Both the position numbers and the translations under genes were made by a program. The notes below the pieces were generated by a model that saw nothing but the letters and a program-made list of their open reading frames with translations, did no database searches and was not told the DNA's origin. Positions 35,025-43,224 of a stretch of 43,224 bases of DNA are shown here, in pieces. Every line of letters begins with the position of its first letter. Within the stretch, counting starts at the first letter, position 1. Source of the stretch: Pelomonas sp. KK5 (lineage in GTDB: Bacteria > Pseudomonadota > Gammaproteobacteria > Burkholderiales > Burkholderiaceae_C); assembly GCF_001984095.1 (NCBI RefSeq), contig NZ_LYVQ01000025.1, forward strand, positions 1 to 43,224. The letters run 5' to 3'.

Positions 35025-36251
35025 TCAGGCTTGTTGCTGCTTGTTGGTGGCGAAGTGCTCCATCGCGGCCTGCACGCCGCTGCCCTTGAGCTTCACGCCG
35101 GCCAGCTTCAGGCCCATCTCGCAGCCGGCCACGGTGCCCAGCAGCGTCAGGTCGTTGCTGTCGCCCAGGTGGCCGATGCGGAACATGCGGCCCTTCACCT
35201 TGGACAGGCCCGTGCCCAGCGACATGTCGAAGCGCTCGTAGATCAGCTTGCGCACCGCGTCGGCATCGACCCCTTCGGGCATCAGCACGCCGGTCAGCAC
35301 CGGCGAGTACACGGCCGGGTCCGCGCACTGGATCTCCAGGCCCCAGGCGTTCACCGCGGCGCGCACGCCGGCGGCCCAGCGCTGATGGCGCGCGAAGACC
35401 TGGTCCAGCCCTTCGCCCAGCAGCATGTCCAGCGCCTCCGAGAGGCCGTACAGCAGGTTGGTGTTGGGCGTATACGGCCAGTAGCCGGTGGCGTTCATCT
35501 CGACGATCTCGTCCCAGGCGAAGAAGGACTTGGGCATCTTCGAGCGCTTGCTGGCCTCGATCGCCTTCGGCGACAGCGCGTTGAAGCTGATGCCGGGCGG
35601 CAGCATCAGGCCCTTCTGCGAGCCGCTGACGGTGACGTCCACGCCCCATTCGTCATGCCGGTAGTCGGCGCTGGCCAGGCCGGAGATCGTGTCCACCAGC
35701 AGCAGGGCCGGGTGGCGCGCGGCATCGATCGCGCGGCGCACCGCGGCGATATCGCTGGTGACGCCGGTGGAGGTCTCGTTGTGGACCACGCAGACGGCCT
35801 TGATCGCATGCTGCGTGTCCTTGCGCAGGCGCTCCTCGATCAGGTCCGCCTGCACGCCGCGGCGCCAGCTCGGCGCGTGGGGCAGGGCGGCGTCGCTGCC
35901 CTGCCGGGCCAGCACCTCGGGCTCCAGCCCCAGCTTGCGGGCCATCTGCTGCCACAGCCAGGCGAAGTGGCCGGTCTCGTACATCAGCACCTGGTCGCCG
36001 GGGGAGAGCGTGTTCATCAGCGCCGCTTCCCAGGCGCCGGTGCCGGAAGCCGGGTAGATGGCGACCGGGTGCTCGGTCTTGAAGATCTGCTTGATGCCCT
36101 TGAGCACCTGCAGGCCTAAAGCGCCGAACTCGGGGCCGCGGTGGTCGATGGTCGGCAGGCTCATCGCGCGCAGGATCCGGTCGGGCACCGGGCTTGGGCC
36201 GGGGATCTGCAGGAAATGGCGGCCGGTGGGGTGGAAGTCGAGGTTCAGCAT
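35025..36251 (-). CDS. Glyoxylate aminotransferase (alanine/serine-glyoxylate type)
   Basis: The 408-residue class V aminotransferase has the family start FLQIPGPSPVPDRILRAMSLPTIDHRG, ETGHFAWLWQQMA, VHNETSTGV, the Asp in LLLVDTISGLASADY and the cofactor lysine Lys213 in VSGSQKGLMLPPGI. It is like serine-glyoxylate and alanine-glyoxylate transaminases, which make glycine from glyoxylate, but the amino donor cannot be told from sequence. ATG at 36251 is chosen over a TTG at 36257, with GGAGAC upstream. It faces the divergent FAD/Fe-S dehydrogenase across a region holding two operators. Confidence 0.9.
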   Translation of the reverse strand: MLNLDFHPTGRHFLQIPGPSPVPDRILRAMSLPTIDHRGPEFGALGLQVLKGIKQIFKTEHPVAIYPASGTGAWEAALMNTLSPGDQVLMYETGHFAWLWQQMARKLGLEPEVLARQGSDAALPHAPSWRRGVQADLIEERLRKDTQHAIKAVCVVHNETSTGVTSDIAAVRRAIDAARHPALLLVDTISGLASADYRHDEWGVDVTVSGSQKGLMLPPGISFNALSPKAIEASKRSKMPKSFFAWDEIVEMNATGYWPYTPNTNLLYGLSEALDMLLGEGLDQVFARHQRWAAGVRAAVNAWGLEIQCADPAVYSPVLTGVLMPEGVDADAVRKLIYERFDMSLGTGLSKVKGRMFRIGHLGDSNDLTLLGTVAGCEMGLKLAGVKLKGSGVQAAMEHFATNKQQQA

Positions 36252-36282
36252 CGGCAATGTCTCCGTCGTTGGATGAATCTAG

Positions 36283-36296
36283 TTTTGCATGCAAAA
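36283..36296. promoter_or_regulatory. Operator copy 1, TTTTGCATGCAAAA
   Basis: A perfect 14-base palindrome, 32 bases upstream of the aminotransferase start. An identical copy lies with centres 66 bases apart at 36349-36362. The most likely ligand is the GntR/FCD regulator encoded at 39499-40188, since a third, weaker copy precedes its own gene. Confidence 0.82.
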
Positions 36297-36334
36297 CACA
36301 ATACAACACTCGCGTTTACCCTTGTATTGCTGGG

Positions 36335-36363
36335 TTGTTGTCCGTATTTTTTGCATGCAAAAT
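36335..36363 (+). promoter_or_regulatory. Putative promoter of the FAD/Fe-S dehydrogenase with operator copy 2
   Basis: TTGTTG (36335-36340), a 17-base spacer and CAAAAT (36358-36363) form a modest sigma-70 promoter. The perfect palindrome TTTTGCATGCAAAA (36349-36362) covers the end of the spacer and most of the -10, a position suited to repression. The gene starts 28 bases after the -10. Confidence 0.6.
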
Positions 36364-36391
36364 GTTTACAACGCACAAAAGGAGACAAGCG

Positions 36392-39300
36392 ATGAAGATC
36401 GAAGACGCCAGCCGCCTGAGCCCGGCCCGCGCCCTCGGCACCGAGCTGCCGCCCAACGAGACCTGCGAGGCGCTGGCCCGCCGGCTGCGCGCCCACACGC
36501 AGGGCGAGGTGCTGTTCGACCTGCCTTCGCGCGGCCGCTACGCCACCGACGCGTCGATCTACCAGATCGTTCCCGCCGGTGTCTTCGTGCCCCGCACCGA
36601 GGACGACATCCAGGCCGCCATCGACATCGCCCGCGAGCTGCAGGTGCCGGTGCTGCCGCGCGGCGGCGGCACCAGCCAGTGCGGCCAGACCACCGGCGCC
36701 GCGCTGGTGATCGACAACAGCAAGCACTTCCGCCGCGTGATCGAGGTCGATGCGGAGCAGCGCCGCGCGGTGGTGGAGCCCGGCCTGGTGCTGGACCACC
36801 TGAACCAGCAACTGAAGGCCCACGGCCTGTGGTTCCCGGTCGACGTGTCCACCAGCGCGCAGGCCACGCTGGGCGGCATGGCCGGCAACAACTCCTGTGG
36901 CTCGCGCTCGATCGCCTACGGCAATATGGTGCACAACGTGCTGGGCGTCGATGCGTGGCTGTCCGACGGCCAGCGCGTGGGCTTCGGGCCGGTGTCAGGT
37001 CTTGCCGGGCGGGCGGTGGAGATCGCGAACTTCGTCCGCGACCTGGCCGCGCAGCATCGCGGCGCGATCGAGGCGAACTGGCCCAAGGTGATGCGCCGCG
37101 TTGCCGGCTACAACCTCGACATCTTCCACAACCAGAGCGAGCGGCCCTACACCGGCGACGGCGGCGTCAACCTCGCCCACCTGCTGATCGGCGCCGAGGG
37201 CACGCTGGCGTACACGCGGCGGCTCACCTTGCAACTGGCCGAATTGCCGCGCGCCAAGGTGCTGGGCGTCGTCAACTTTCCGACCTTCCGCGCGGCGATG
37301 GACGCGGCCCAGCACATCGTCAAGCTGCAGCCGACGGCGGTGGAGCTGGTCGACCGCATCATGATCGAGCTGAGCCTGACCAACCCGGCCTTCCGCCCGA
37401 CGATCGAGACCGCGCTGATCGGCAAGCCGGATGCGATCCTGCTGGTCGAGTTCTCCGGTGCGAACCGGGCGGAGTTGCTGCCGAAATTGAAGCAGCTTGG
37501 TGAGCTGATGGGCGACCTGGGCCTGCCCGGCTCCGTCGTCGAGATGAGCGAGGACGCGCCGCAGAAGGCGCTGTGGGAAGTGCGCAAGGCTGGCCTCAAC
37601 ATCATGATGAGCTTGAAGGGCGACGGCAAGCCGGTCAGCTTCATCGAGGACTGCGCGGTGCCGCTGGAGCACCTGGCCGAGTACACCGACGGGCTGACCG
37701 AGGTGTTCGCCAGGCACGGCACCCACGGTACCTGGTACGCCCACGCCTCGGTCGGCACGCTGCATGTGCGGCCCATCCTCGACATGCGGCGCGACGGTCC
37801 GGAGGGAGGCGCTGCACGCATGCGCGCCATCGCCGAGGACGCCGCAGCGCTGGTGCGCAAGTACAAGGGGGCCTTCAGCGGCGAGCATGGCGACGGTCTG
37901 TGCCGCGGCGAGTGGATCGAGTGGCAGTTCGGTTCGGAGATCAACAAGGCCTTCCGCGCGATCAAGCAGCAGCTCGATCCGATCAATCTCTTCAACCCCG
38001 GCAAGATCATCGACACGCCGCGGATGGACGACGTCTCGCTGATGCGCTTCCCGCCGCCCAGTGCGCCGCGGCCCTACAAGCGCATCGAGATCAAGCCGGC
38101 GCTGGATTGGTCCGCCTGGAACGTGCAGAACGATCCGGTCACCGAGGCCACCACCGCGCCCGGCACCGGCGGCGACAGCACCGGCGGCTTCGCCAAGGCC
38201 GTCGAGATGTGCAACAACAACGGCCACTGCCGCAAGTTCGACGCCGGCACCATGTGCCCCAGCTACCGCGTGACCCGCGACGAGCAGCACCTGACCCGTG
38301 GCCGCGCCAACACGCTGCGGCTGGCCGTCTCCGGGCAGCTCGGGCCTGATGCCTTTACCAGCGAGGCGATGCACGAGACCATGGACCTCTGCGTCGGCTG
38401 CAAAGGTTGCAAGCGCGACTGCCCGACCGGCGTGGACATGGCCAAGATGAAGATCGAATTCCTGTCGCACTACAAGGCGCGGCACGGCCACACGCTGAAG
38501 GACCGGCTGGTCGCCCGGCTGCCCGACTATGCGGCGCTGGCCAGCCGCTTCGCCTGGCTGCCCAATCTGCGCGACACGCTGCCCGGCGCCGCCTGGCTCA
38601 GCGAGAAGCTGCTGGGCTTCTCGGCCAAGCGAAGCCTCCCGAAGTGGCGCGCCGACACCTTCTGGCGCCAGCCGCGGATGGGCCTGGCCGACGGCGCGAT
38701 GGCGCTGGCCGCGGCCAAAGCCGGCCAGAAGGTCGCCGTGCTCTTCGTCGACACCTTCAACGGCACCTTCGAGAGCGAGAACGCCTGGGCCGCCGCCCGC
38801 GTGCTGATCGCCGCGGGCTATGTCGTCCATGCGCTCGAACCGCAGGCCGACGGCAAGCACCATTGCTGTGGCCGCACCTTCCTCTCGTCCGGCATGGTCG
38901 ATGAAGCGAAGGCGCGCGCCGGTGCGCTGGTCGACGCGCTGCTGCCCTTTGCCGAGGCGGGCATCGCTGTCGTCGGCCTGGAACCCTCATGCCTGCTGAC
39001 CCTGCGCGACGAGGCCTTGGTGATGGGCCTCGGCGACAAGGCGCAGAAAGTGGCCGGCCAGGCCCTGCTGTTCGAGGAGTTCGCCGCCCGCGAAGCCAAG
39101 GCCGGCCGCTTCGCGCCGAAGCTGAAGGCCGCGGCCCAGCCGATCCTGCTGCACGGCCACTGCCACCAGAAGGCCTTCGGCGCCGTAACGCCGATCCTCG
39201 ACGTGCTCAAGCTGATCCCCGACGCGAAGCCCGAGCTGATCGAAAGCTCCTGCTGCGGCATGGCAGGCAGCTTCGGCTACGAGGCTTCGCACCACGAGGT

Positions 39301-39463
39301 GTCGATGGCGATGGCCGAGGCCAGCCTGCTGCCGGCGGTACGCGCGAGGCCCGAGGCCATCGTCGTGGCCGATGGCACCAGCTGCCGCCACCAGATCGCC
39401 GACGGCGCCGCCCGCGAGGCCATCCATGTGGCCCGCCTGCTGGAGCAACAGCTCGCCTCGTGA
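36392..39463 (+). CDS. Large FAD- and Fe-S-binding 2-hydroxyacid dehydrogenase (YdiJ/D-lactate dehydrogenase type)
   Basis: The 1023-residue protein fuses an N-terminal FAD-linked oxidase domain (VFVPRTEDDIQAAI, LPRGGGTSQCGQTTG at about 88-102, GGMAGNNSCGSRSIAYG), an FAD-oxidase C-terminal domain (HGTWYAHASVGTLHVRP), two [4Fe-4S] motifs (Cys607 onward, CNNNGHCRKFDAGTMC; Cys667, 670, 673 and 677, CVGCKGCKRDCP) and two CCG domains (HCCGR at 824-828; SSCCGMAG at 952-959). The same layout is seen in E. coli YdiJ (1018 residues). Relatives oxidise D-lactate, glycolate or D-2-hydroxyglutarate and pass electrons to quinones. I chose the ATG at 36392, with AAGGAGA upstream; the frame is open farther up through the operators. 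With the aminotransferase, a glycolate-to-glyoxylate-to-glycine route is plausible, but the substrate is not proven. Confidence 0.9.
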   Translation: MKIEDASRLSPARALGTELPPNETCEALARRLRAHTQGEVLFDLPSRGRYATDASIYQIVPAGVFVPRTEDDIQAAIDIARELQVPVLPRGGGTSQCGQTTGAALVIDNSKHFRRVIEVDAEQRRAVVEPGLVLDHLNQQLKAHGLWFPVDVSTSAQATLGGMAGNNSCGSRSIAYGNMVHNVLGVDAWLSDGQRVGFGPVSGLAGRAVEIANFVRDLAAQHRGAIEANWPKVMRRVAGYNLDIFHNQSERPYTGDGGVNLAHLLIGAEGTLAYTRRLTLQLAELPRAKVLGVVNFPTFRAAMDAAQHIVKLQPTAVELVDRIMIELSLTNPAFRPTIETALIGKPDAILLVEFSGANRAELLPKLKQLGELMGDLGLPGSVVEMSEDAPQKALWEVRKAGLNIMMSLKGDGKPVSFIEDCAVPLEHLAEYTDGLTEVFARHGTHGTWYAHASVGTLHVRPILDMRRDGPEGGAARMRAIAEDAAALVRKYKGAFSGEHGDGLCRGEWIEWQFGSEINKAFRAIKQQLDPINLFNPGKIIDTPRMDDVSLMRFPPPSAPRPYKRIEIKPALDWSAWNVQNDPVTEATTAPGTGGDSTGGFAKAVEMCNNNGHCRKFDAGTMCPSYRVTRDEQHLTRGRANTLRLAVSGQLGPDAFTSEAMHETMDLCVGCKGCKRDCPTGVDMAKMKIEFLSHYKARHGHTLKDRLVARLPDYAALASRFAWLPNLRDTLPGAAWLSEKLLGFSAKRSLPKWRADTFWRQPRMGLADGAMALAAAKAGQKVAVLFVDTFNGTFESENAWAAARVLIAAGYVVHALEPQADGKHHCCGRTFLSSGMVDEAKARAGALVDALLPFAEAGIAVVGLEPSCLLTLRDEALVMGLGDKAQKVAGQALLFEEFAAREAKAGRFAPKLKAAAQPILLHGHCHQKAFGAVTPILDVLKLIPDAKPELIESSCCGMAGSFGYEASHHEVSMAMAEASLLPAVRARPEAIVVADGTSCRHQIADGAAREAIHVARLLEQQLAS

Positions 39464-39476
39464 ATCGCATGCAAAA
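39463..39476. promoter_or_regulatory. Operator copy 3 (degenerate) before the GntR gene
   Basis: AATCGCATGCAAAA matches 11 of 14 positions of the operator TTTTGCATGCAAAA, keeping the GCATGCAAAA half intact. It starts at the last base of the dehydrogenase stop codon and lies 22 bases before the GntR start, which suggests autoregulation. Confidence 0.6.
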
Positions 39477-39498
39477 ATCCGGCCCCGAGAGGAACCGG

Positions 39499-40188
39499 AT
39501 GTCCACCACGACGAACAATGTGATCGAGATCTCGCGCATGGCGCTGCACGAGCAGGTCGCCGCGCGGCTGCGCACGATGCTCATCGAGGGCCGCATCAAG
39601 CCCGGCGCCAAGCTGAACGAGCGCGAGCTCTCGGAGCTGCTGCAGGTCTCGCGCACGCCGCTGCGCGAGGCGATCAAGCTGCTCGGCGCGGAGGGCCTCG
39701 TCGACCTGCTGCCCAACCGCGGCGCCGTTGCCGTCAAGCTGACCGAGACGGACGTGGTCTGCGCCTTCGAGGTGATTGCCGGCCTCGAGGCGCTGTCCGG
39801 CGAGCTGGCCGCCCAGCGCATCACCGACAAGGAGCTGGCCGAGCTGCGCGCGCTGCACTACGAGATGCTGGCCTGCTACACCCGCGAGGACCTGTCCGGC
39901 TACTACCGCATCAACGCGCAGATCCACGACCTGATCAACGAGGCGGCCAAGAACCCGCTGCTGACGAAGACCTTCCGCTCGATCAACGCCCGCATCCAGA
40001 ACCTGCGCTTCCGCACCAACCAGGACGGCGCGAAATGGAAGCAGGCGGTCAAGGAGCACGAGCAGATGATCGCGGCGCTGGAAGCGCGCGATTCGGCCGC
40101 GATGCGCGCGCTGATGCTGGAGCACCTGGCCCACAAGCGCGACACCGTCCTGGCCCTGATGCGTCAGGGCCAGGTGGCGATGAAGTAA
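39499..40188 (+). CDS. GntR-family regulator with FCD domain
   Basis: The 229-residue protein has a GntR winged helix (ALHEQVAARLRTMLIEGRIKPGAKLNERELSELLQVSRTPLREAIKLL, about 14-60) and a helical FCD ligand domain (DVVCAFEVIAGLEALSGELAA, YYRINAQIHDLINEAAKNP, with metal-binding His residues, and KEHEQMIAALEARDSAAM). FadR-subfamily repressors of this kind usually release DNA on binding a pathway acid. ATG at 39499 has GAGAGGA; longer starts are inside the preceding gene. It likely represses the dehydrogenase, aminotransferase and transporter genes through the TTTTGCATGCAAAA sites. The stop lies four bases from the convergent caspase-like gene stop. Confidence 0.93.
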   Translation: MSTTTNNVIEISRMALHEQVAARLRTMLIEGRIKPGAKLNERELSELLQVSRTPLREAIKLLGAEGLVDLLPNRGAVAVKLTETDVVCAFEVIAGLEALSGELAAQRITDKELAELRALHYEMLACYTREDLSGYYRINAQIHDLINEAAKNPLLTKTFRSINARIQNLRFRTNQDGAKWKQAVKEHEQMIAALEARDSAAMRALMLEHLAHKRDTVLALMRQGQVAMK

Positions 40189-40192
40189 GCCG

Positions 40193-41590
40193 TTATTTGC
40201 GGACGTTGTCCAGGCTCGGCGGCGGGGTGTAGCCCTGCTCGCGTGCCCGGCTTTCCCACTGGCTCGACAGCAGCGGCTGGTTCTGGCTGCGGTAGTGCAG
40301 GGCCAGGTCGTAGCTCGCGATGCCGTTGCCCAGCGCCGAGGCCAGTTGCAGCCAGCCTTCGTAGCGGTTCATCCAGTTGGCGGTGTCGCGGCGGTTGCGC
40401 TGGATCTGGGCGATGCGGGCGGCGGCGTCCTTGTCGCCGCGGCCGGCGCGGTGCAGGTCGCGCTGCATGTCCTCGTCGGTGGCCAGGGCCGCCGGCAGGT
40501 CGAAGGCGGTCTTGAACAGGCGCACCTCGCGGCGGCGCAGCGCCTTCAGCGCCTCGGCGCCGCCATTCTTGGCCACCATCGCGGCGGGGGCGTGAGCGCT
40601 CTTCGGATGGGCCTTCAGGAAGGCGTCGGCGCGCTCGACCACGTCGGCCGGCCAGACCGCGTCGGTCAGCGCCTGGAAGTCCTGCTCCTCCTGCTCGGCA
40701 TCGGGCAGGGCAGGGCCCGCCGCGGTGGCGATGCCGCGCGGCGCCAGCGTGCAGCTGGCGCGCGTGCTGTCGGCGATGAAGGAGTCCTGGGCCAGCCTGC
40801 GGATCGCCTCGACCGGGTGGTGCAGCATGGTCTCGCGCACATCGGTACGCACCAGCTGGAACAGGTCGCGGAACTGGGTCTGGTCGGAGGTGCTCTCCAT
40901 CAGCTTGACCAGCGAGGCGGTGTAGAAGGTGCTGCGGTCGGCCACCGCCGGCGCCACGGCCGGGCGGCCCGCGCCGGTGGAGAAAGCGATCAGGCAGTCG
41001 GCCGGGGCCACCACCTGGTTCAGGCCGCCGTCGGCGCCGGCCTTCAGGCTGGTGCGGCAGGCGTCGACGATCGCGACGATGGTGCCGCCCTTGCGAGGCG
41101 GGATCTTCAGGATCACGTCGTCGATCAGCTTGACGCTGCCGCCGCGCAGCGTGTCGGGCTTGCCGGACGGGTCCAGCCCGGCGGGCAGCAGCAGGTTGCT
41201 GGCATCGACCTGGATGCCGTGGCCGGAGAAGTAGAACAGCAGCGTCGCGTCGGCCGGCGCGGCGGCGGCTTTCGCAATGAAGTCGTCCAGCGTCTTGCGC
41301 GAGGCCGGCAGGTTGCCGTTCAGCGCGTCGCTGACCACGAAGCCGCGCTGTTCCAGCACGTAGCGCAGGTCGTGCACGTTCTTCGGGATCGGGGGAAGGT
41401 CGAAGGGCGCCGGATATTCGCTGTTGCCCATGAGCAAGGCCAGGCGCACCTCACTCTGGGCCTGCAGCAGGTCGCCGGACTCCGCTGGGGCGGCGGCGCG
41501 CGCCGGAGGCAGCGCGGCCAGCAGGCTGCCGAGGCCGGCGGCCTGCAGCAGCTGGCGGCGGCCAGGATGGGAGCTGTCAGTCTTGCTCAT
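40193..41590 (-). CDS. Caspase-family (C14) protease with Tat signal
   Basis: The 465-residue protein has a twin-arginine signal (GRRQLLQAAGLGSLLAALPPARA, about 10-32) and a caspase-like p20 domain: EVRLALLMGNSEYP, then LRYVLEQRGF, catalytic His124 in LLFYFSGHG and catalytic Cys178 in VAIVDACRTS. The C-terminal half (about 320-465) is helical and has a Sel1/TPR-like end (GNGIASYDLALHYRSQNQPLLSSQWESRAREQG). Bacterial caspase-like proteins (orthocaspases) cut after basic residues or act in signalling and defence; export by Tat points to a role in the periplasm or outside. The start at 41590 is chosen for the signal peptide. It is 31 bases downstream of the exoprotein gene on the same strand. 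Confidence 0.9.
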   Translation of the reverse strand: MSKTDSSHPGRRQLLQAAGLGSLLAALPPARAAAPAESGDLLQAQSEVRLALLMGNSEYPAPFDLPPIPKNVHDLRYVLEQRGFVVSDALNGNLPASRKTLDDFIAKAAAAPADATLLFYFSGHGIQVDASNLLLPAGLDPSGKPDTLRGGSVKLIDDVILKIPPRKGGTIVAIVDACRTSLKAGADGGLNQVVAPADCLIAFSTGAGRPAVAPAVADRSTFYTASLVKLMESTSDQTQFRDLFQLVRTDVRETMLHHPVEAIRRLAQDSFIADSTRASCTLAPRGIATAAGPALPDAEQEEQDFQALTDAVWPADVVERADAFLKAHPKSAHAPAAMVAKNGGAEALKALRRREVRLFKTAFDLPAALATDEDMQRDLHRAGRGDKDAAARIAQIQRNRRDTANWMNRYEGWLQLASALGNGIASYDLALHYRSQNQPLLSSQWESRAREQGYTPPPSLDNVRK

Positions 41591-41621
41591 GATGGTTCCG
41601 ATCCTACAGCTTAGGGATTGC

Positions 41622-43224
41622 TCATGGTTGGCAATCGGCACTATCGCAGCTCGGCGGCGATTGCACACCGCCTGATCCGGTGGTGGCGGCGCGGCCGGGG
41701 CCAACCTCCGCGATCACGCCGGCACGCAGGCGCACGGTGACGTTCTCGGTGCGCACCGCCTCCTCGAAGCGGTCGCGCCGCGCCGACTCGGACACCGCCG
41801 TCACCGAGGACAAGGCGCTGGTCAGCTGCGGCACGGCCGGCAGCACGTTGTTGTAGAAGACCGGGATCTCGCCGGACTTGCCCGCGCCGTCGTGGAACAG
41901 GCTGTAGCCGGCCCCCGCGGCCAGCGACACCGGGCCGACCAGGTAGATCGCGGTGCTGCCCTGGGCGCCCAGCAGCGGGCGCACGGTCAGGAAGCCGGAG
42001 TCCGGCCCCTCGGTGCGGTTGCCGGTGGCGCGGGCGCCGATCGACACGTTGATGCCGCTGTCGCCCGCCCCGCCGAAGCTGAAGGCGGTCTGGAAGGCGC
42101 CCGGCAGCAGGTTCAGCAGCAGGCCCGGCTGCGACAGCGTGGTGCCGGCGGCGATGTTGTCATAGGGCAGGCGCACGGTGATCGCCGCAGTGTCGACGGT
42201 GGCCAGCTTGGCCGCCGAGATCTCGGCGAAGTCCGCCTCCAGCCCGGCGCCGCCGATGTTCAGCGTCTGTCCGGCCAGGCGCACCCGGGTCTGGATGCCG
42301 ACCGCCCCCTGCACGTTGGCCGACCAGGCGGTGTTGTAGGCCGCACCGCTGAGCACGGCGATGCTGCCGGCCACCTCGTTTGCGGTCTGGTTCAGGTCGA
42401 TGGAGCCCAGCGCGCTGACGCTCAGCGTGGCGCCGCTGGCGATGTTCAGCGTGCTGCCGTCTGCCTGGGTCAGCGTGGCCTCGGCGACGGCCAGCGGCTG
42501 GCCGGTCAGCGGGATCAGGGCGGTGGGGCTGGTCTCGGCCTTGGCGGCGTCCGGCGCCGCGCGGGCGATCAGCTTCAGCTCGCCGCCGCTCAGGGTCAGC
42601 GCGCCGGTCAGCGCCACATGCTCGGCGCTGATCTGGCCGCCGTTGGCCAGTTGCACGGCACCCAGGCTCAGATCCTGCGGGGCCAGCAGCTGCACGCTGT
42701 TGGCCGTCAGGTTCAGCACCTGGCTGCCCAGGCTGTTGGCGGCCTGGGCGCTGGCGTCCAGCAGGCCGCCGGCGCTCAGCGTGATCGGCGCCGCGGCGCT
42801 GATCGTCAGGCCGCCGCCGTAGCGCTGGTCGCCGGTGGTGGTGACGTTGCCCTGTACGGTGACCATGCCGTCGGCGCTCAGCGAGCCGATGGTCTCGTTG
42901 CCGGCCAGCGTGAGGCTGGCGCCGGCCGCGACCTGCACCGCGGAGGCATTGGGCAACTGCTCGGCGCCGCCGGTGGCGAGGCTGCCGCTGCTGACGCGGG
43001 TGGTGCCGGTCCAGGCGTTGTCGGTGCTGCTCAGCGTCAGGTGGCCCACGGTCTGCTCGACACCGCCGCTGCCGGTGATCGCGTTGCCCACGGTGACAGC
43101 GTCGCTGCGGGCGAAGCGCAGCAGGCCGCGGTCGTCGACGGCACCGCTGCCCAGCGCGCCGCTGCTGCCGCCGTTGCCGATCTGCAGCGTGCCGGTCTCG
43201 ATCAGGGTGCCGCCGGTGTAGCTG
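41622..43224 (-). CDS. Large secreted beta-helical exoprotein, C-terminal part (cut by right edge)
   Basis: The frame is open from the edge to the stop at 41622, about 533 codons. The GTG at 43091 inside it is not a start, since residues upstream (SYTGGTLIETGTLQIGNGG) continue the repeat. These and TWNAW-like DNAWTGTTRVSSGSL are autotransporter-associated beta-strand (PATR) repeats, with Ser/Thr/Gly/Ala-rich parallel beta-helix sequence after them. The end (AAITVRLPYDN to CDSADCQP) has no beta-barrel, so secretion by a two-partner (FhaC/ShlB-type) system is more likely than as a classical autotransporter. The N-terminal secretion domain is outside the window. Downstream is the caspase-like gene on the same strand. 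Confidence 0.82.
   Translation of the reverse strand, partial: SYTGGTLIETGTLQIGNGGSSGALGSGAVDDRGLLRFARSDAVTVGNAITGSGGVEQTVGHLTLSSTDNAWTGTTRVSSGSLATGGAEQLPNASAVQVAAGASLTLAGNETIGSLSADGMVTVQGNVTTTGDQRYGGGLTISAAAPITLSAGGLLDASAQAANSLGSQVLNLTANSVQLLAPQDLSLGAVQLANGGQISAEHVALTGALTLSGGELKLIARAAPDAAKAETSPTALIPLTGQPLAVAEATLTQADGSTLNIASGATLSVSALGSIDLNQTANEVAGSIAVLSGAAYNTAWSANVQGAVGIQTRVRLAGQTLNIGGAGLEADFAEISAAKLATVDTAAITVRLPYDNIAAGTTLSQPGLLLNLLPGAFQTAFSFGGAGDSGINVSIGARATGNRTEGPDSGFLTVRPLLGAQGSTAIYLVGPVSLAAGAGYSLFHDGAGKSGEIPVFYNNVLPAVPQLTSALSSVTAVSESARRDRFEEAVRTENVTVRLRAGVIAEVGPGRAATTGSGGVQSPPSCDSADCQP

Overview
This 43.2 kb window is chromosomal DNA from a GC-rich bacterium. The gene order and protein types point to a betaproteobacterium of the order Burkholderiales (the Rubrivivax/Leptothrix/Roseateles-like group). 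Evidence includes the run alaA-hom-thrC-moeA-moaD ... moaE-clpB, NadA/NadB of proteobacterial type, and a PEP-CTERM-like sorting tail. Genus assignment is inference. Gene density is very high, with many 4-base ATGA overlaps, and no RNA gene or insertion sequence was recognised.

Layout. 1-1.5 kb: the first codons of a PhoH-type ATPase gene (cut by the left edge), two hairpin terminators, a peroxiredoxin (bcp) and an Mth938-like protein, all on the minus strand. 1.6-7.0 kb: a plus-strand run for alanine/threonine synthesis and molybdopterin synthesis (alaA, hom, thrC, moeA, moaD). 7.0-15.1 kb: a block that separates moaD from its usual neighbour moaE. It holds a speD-type pyruvoyl decarboxylase, a SoxR regulator with a questin-oxidase-like target gene, and a minus-strand operon for an SPFH/SHOCT protein, a double-DUF4178 zinc-ribbon membrane protein, a DUF350 membrane protein, a membrane-fused spermidine synthase and a FAD oxidoreductase with a Tat-lipoprotein-like signal. 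This is the best candidate here for a poorly described system, apparently a membrane-linked polyamine module. 15.3-22 kb: moaE, fluC, a small membrane protein, clpB with a heat-shock-like promoter and a short leader frame, a VOC protein, a vapBC toxin-antitoxin pair, and nadB. 21.9-25.2 kb, minus strand: a LytTR two-component system followed by nadA and a ComFB-like gene. 25.3-33.7 kb, plus strand: DUF1761, an MFS transporter, SapC-like, a cyclopropane-fatty-acid-synthase-like methyltransferase, a secreted sugar-dehydrogenase-like protein with a sorting tail, and an operon of a Kef-type antiporter, a YbdK ligase and a class I amidotransferase-like hydrolase.

33.7-40.2 kb is a self-contained catabolic module: MFS transporter, glyoxylate-type aminotransferase, a large FAD/Fe-S 2-hydroxyacid dehydrogenase and a GntR/FCD regulator. 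Two perfect copies of the palindrome TTTTGCATGCAAAA lie between the two divergent units and a degenerate copy lies just before the regulator gene, so the regulator probably controls both units and itself. 40.2-43.2 kb, minus strand: a Tat-signal caspase-like protease downstream of the C-terminal part of a large beta-helical exoprotein that runs off the right edge.

The only gene-free stretch approaching 300 bases is 203-485, which holds the hairpins described below.
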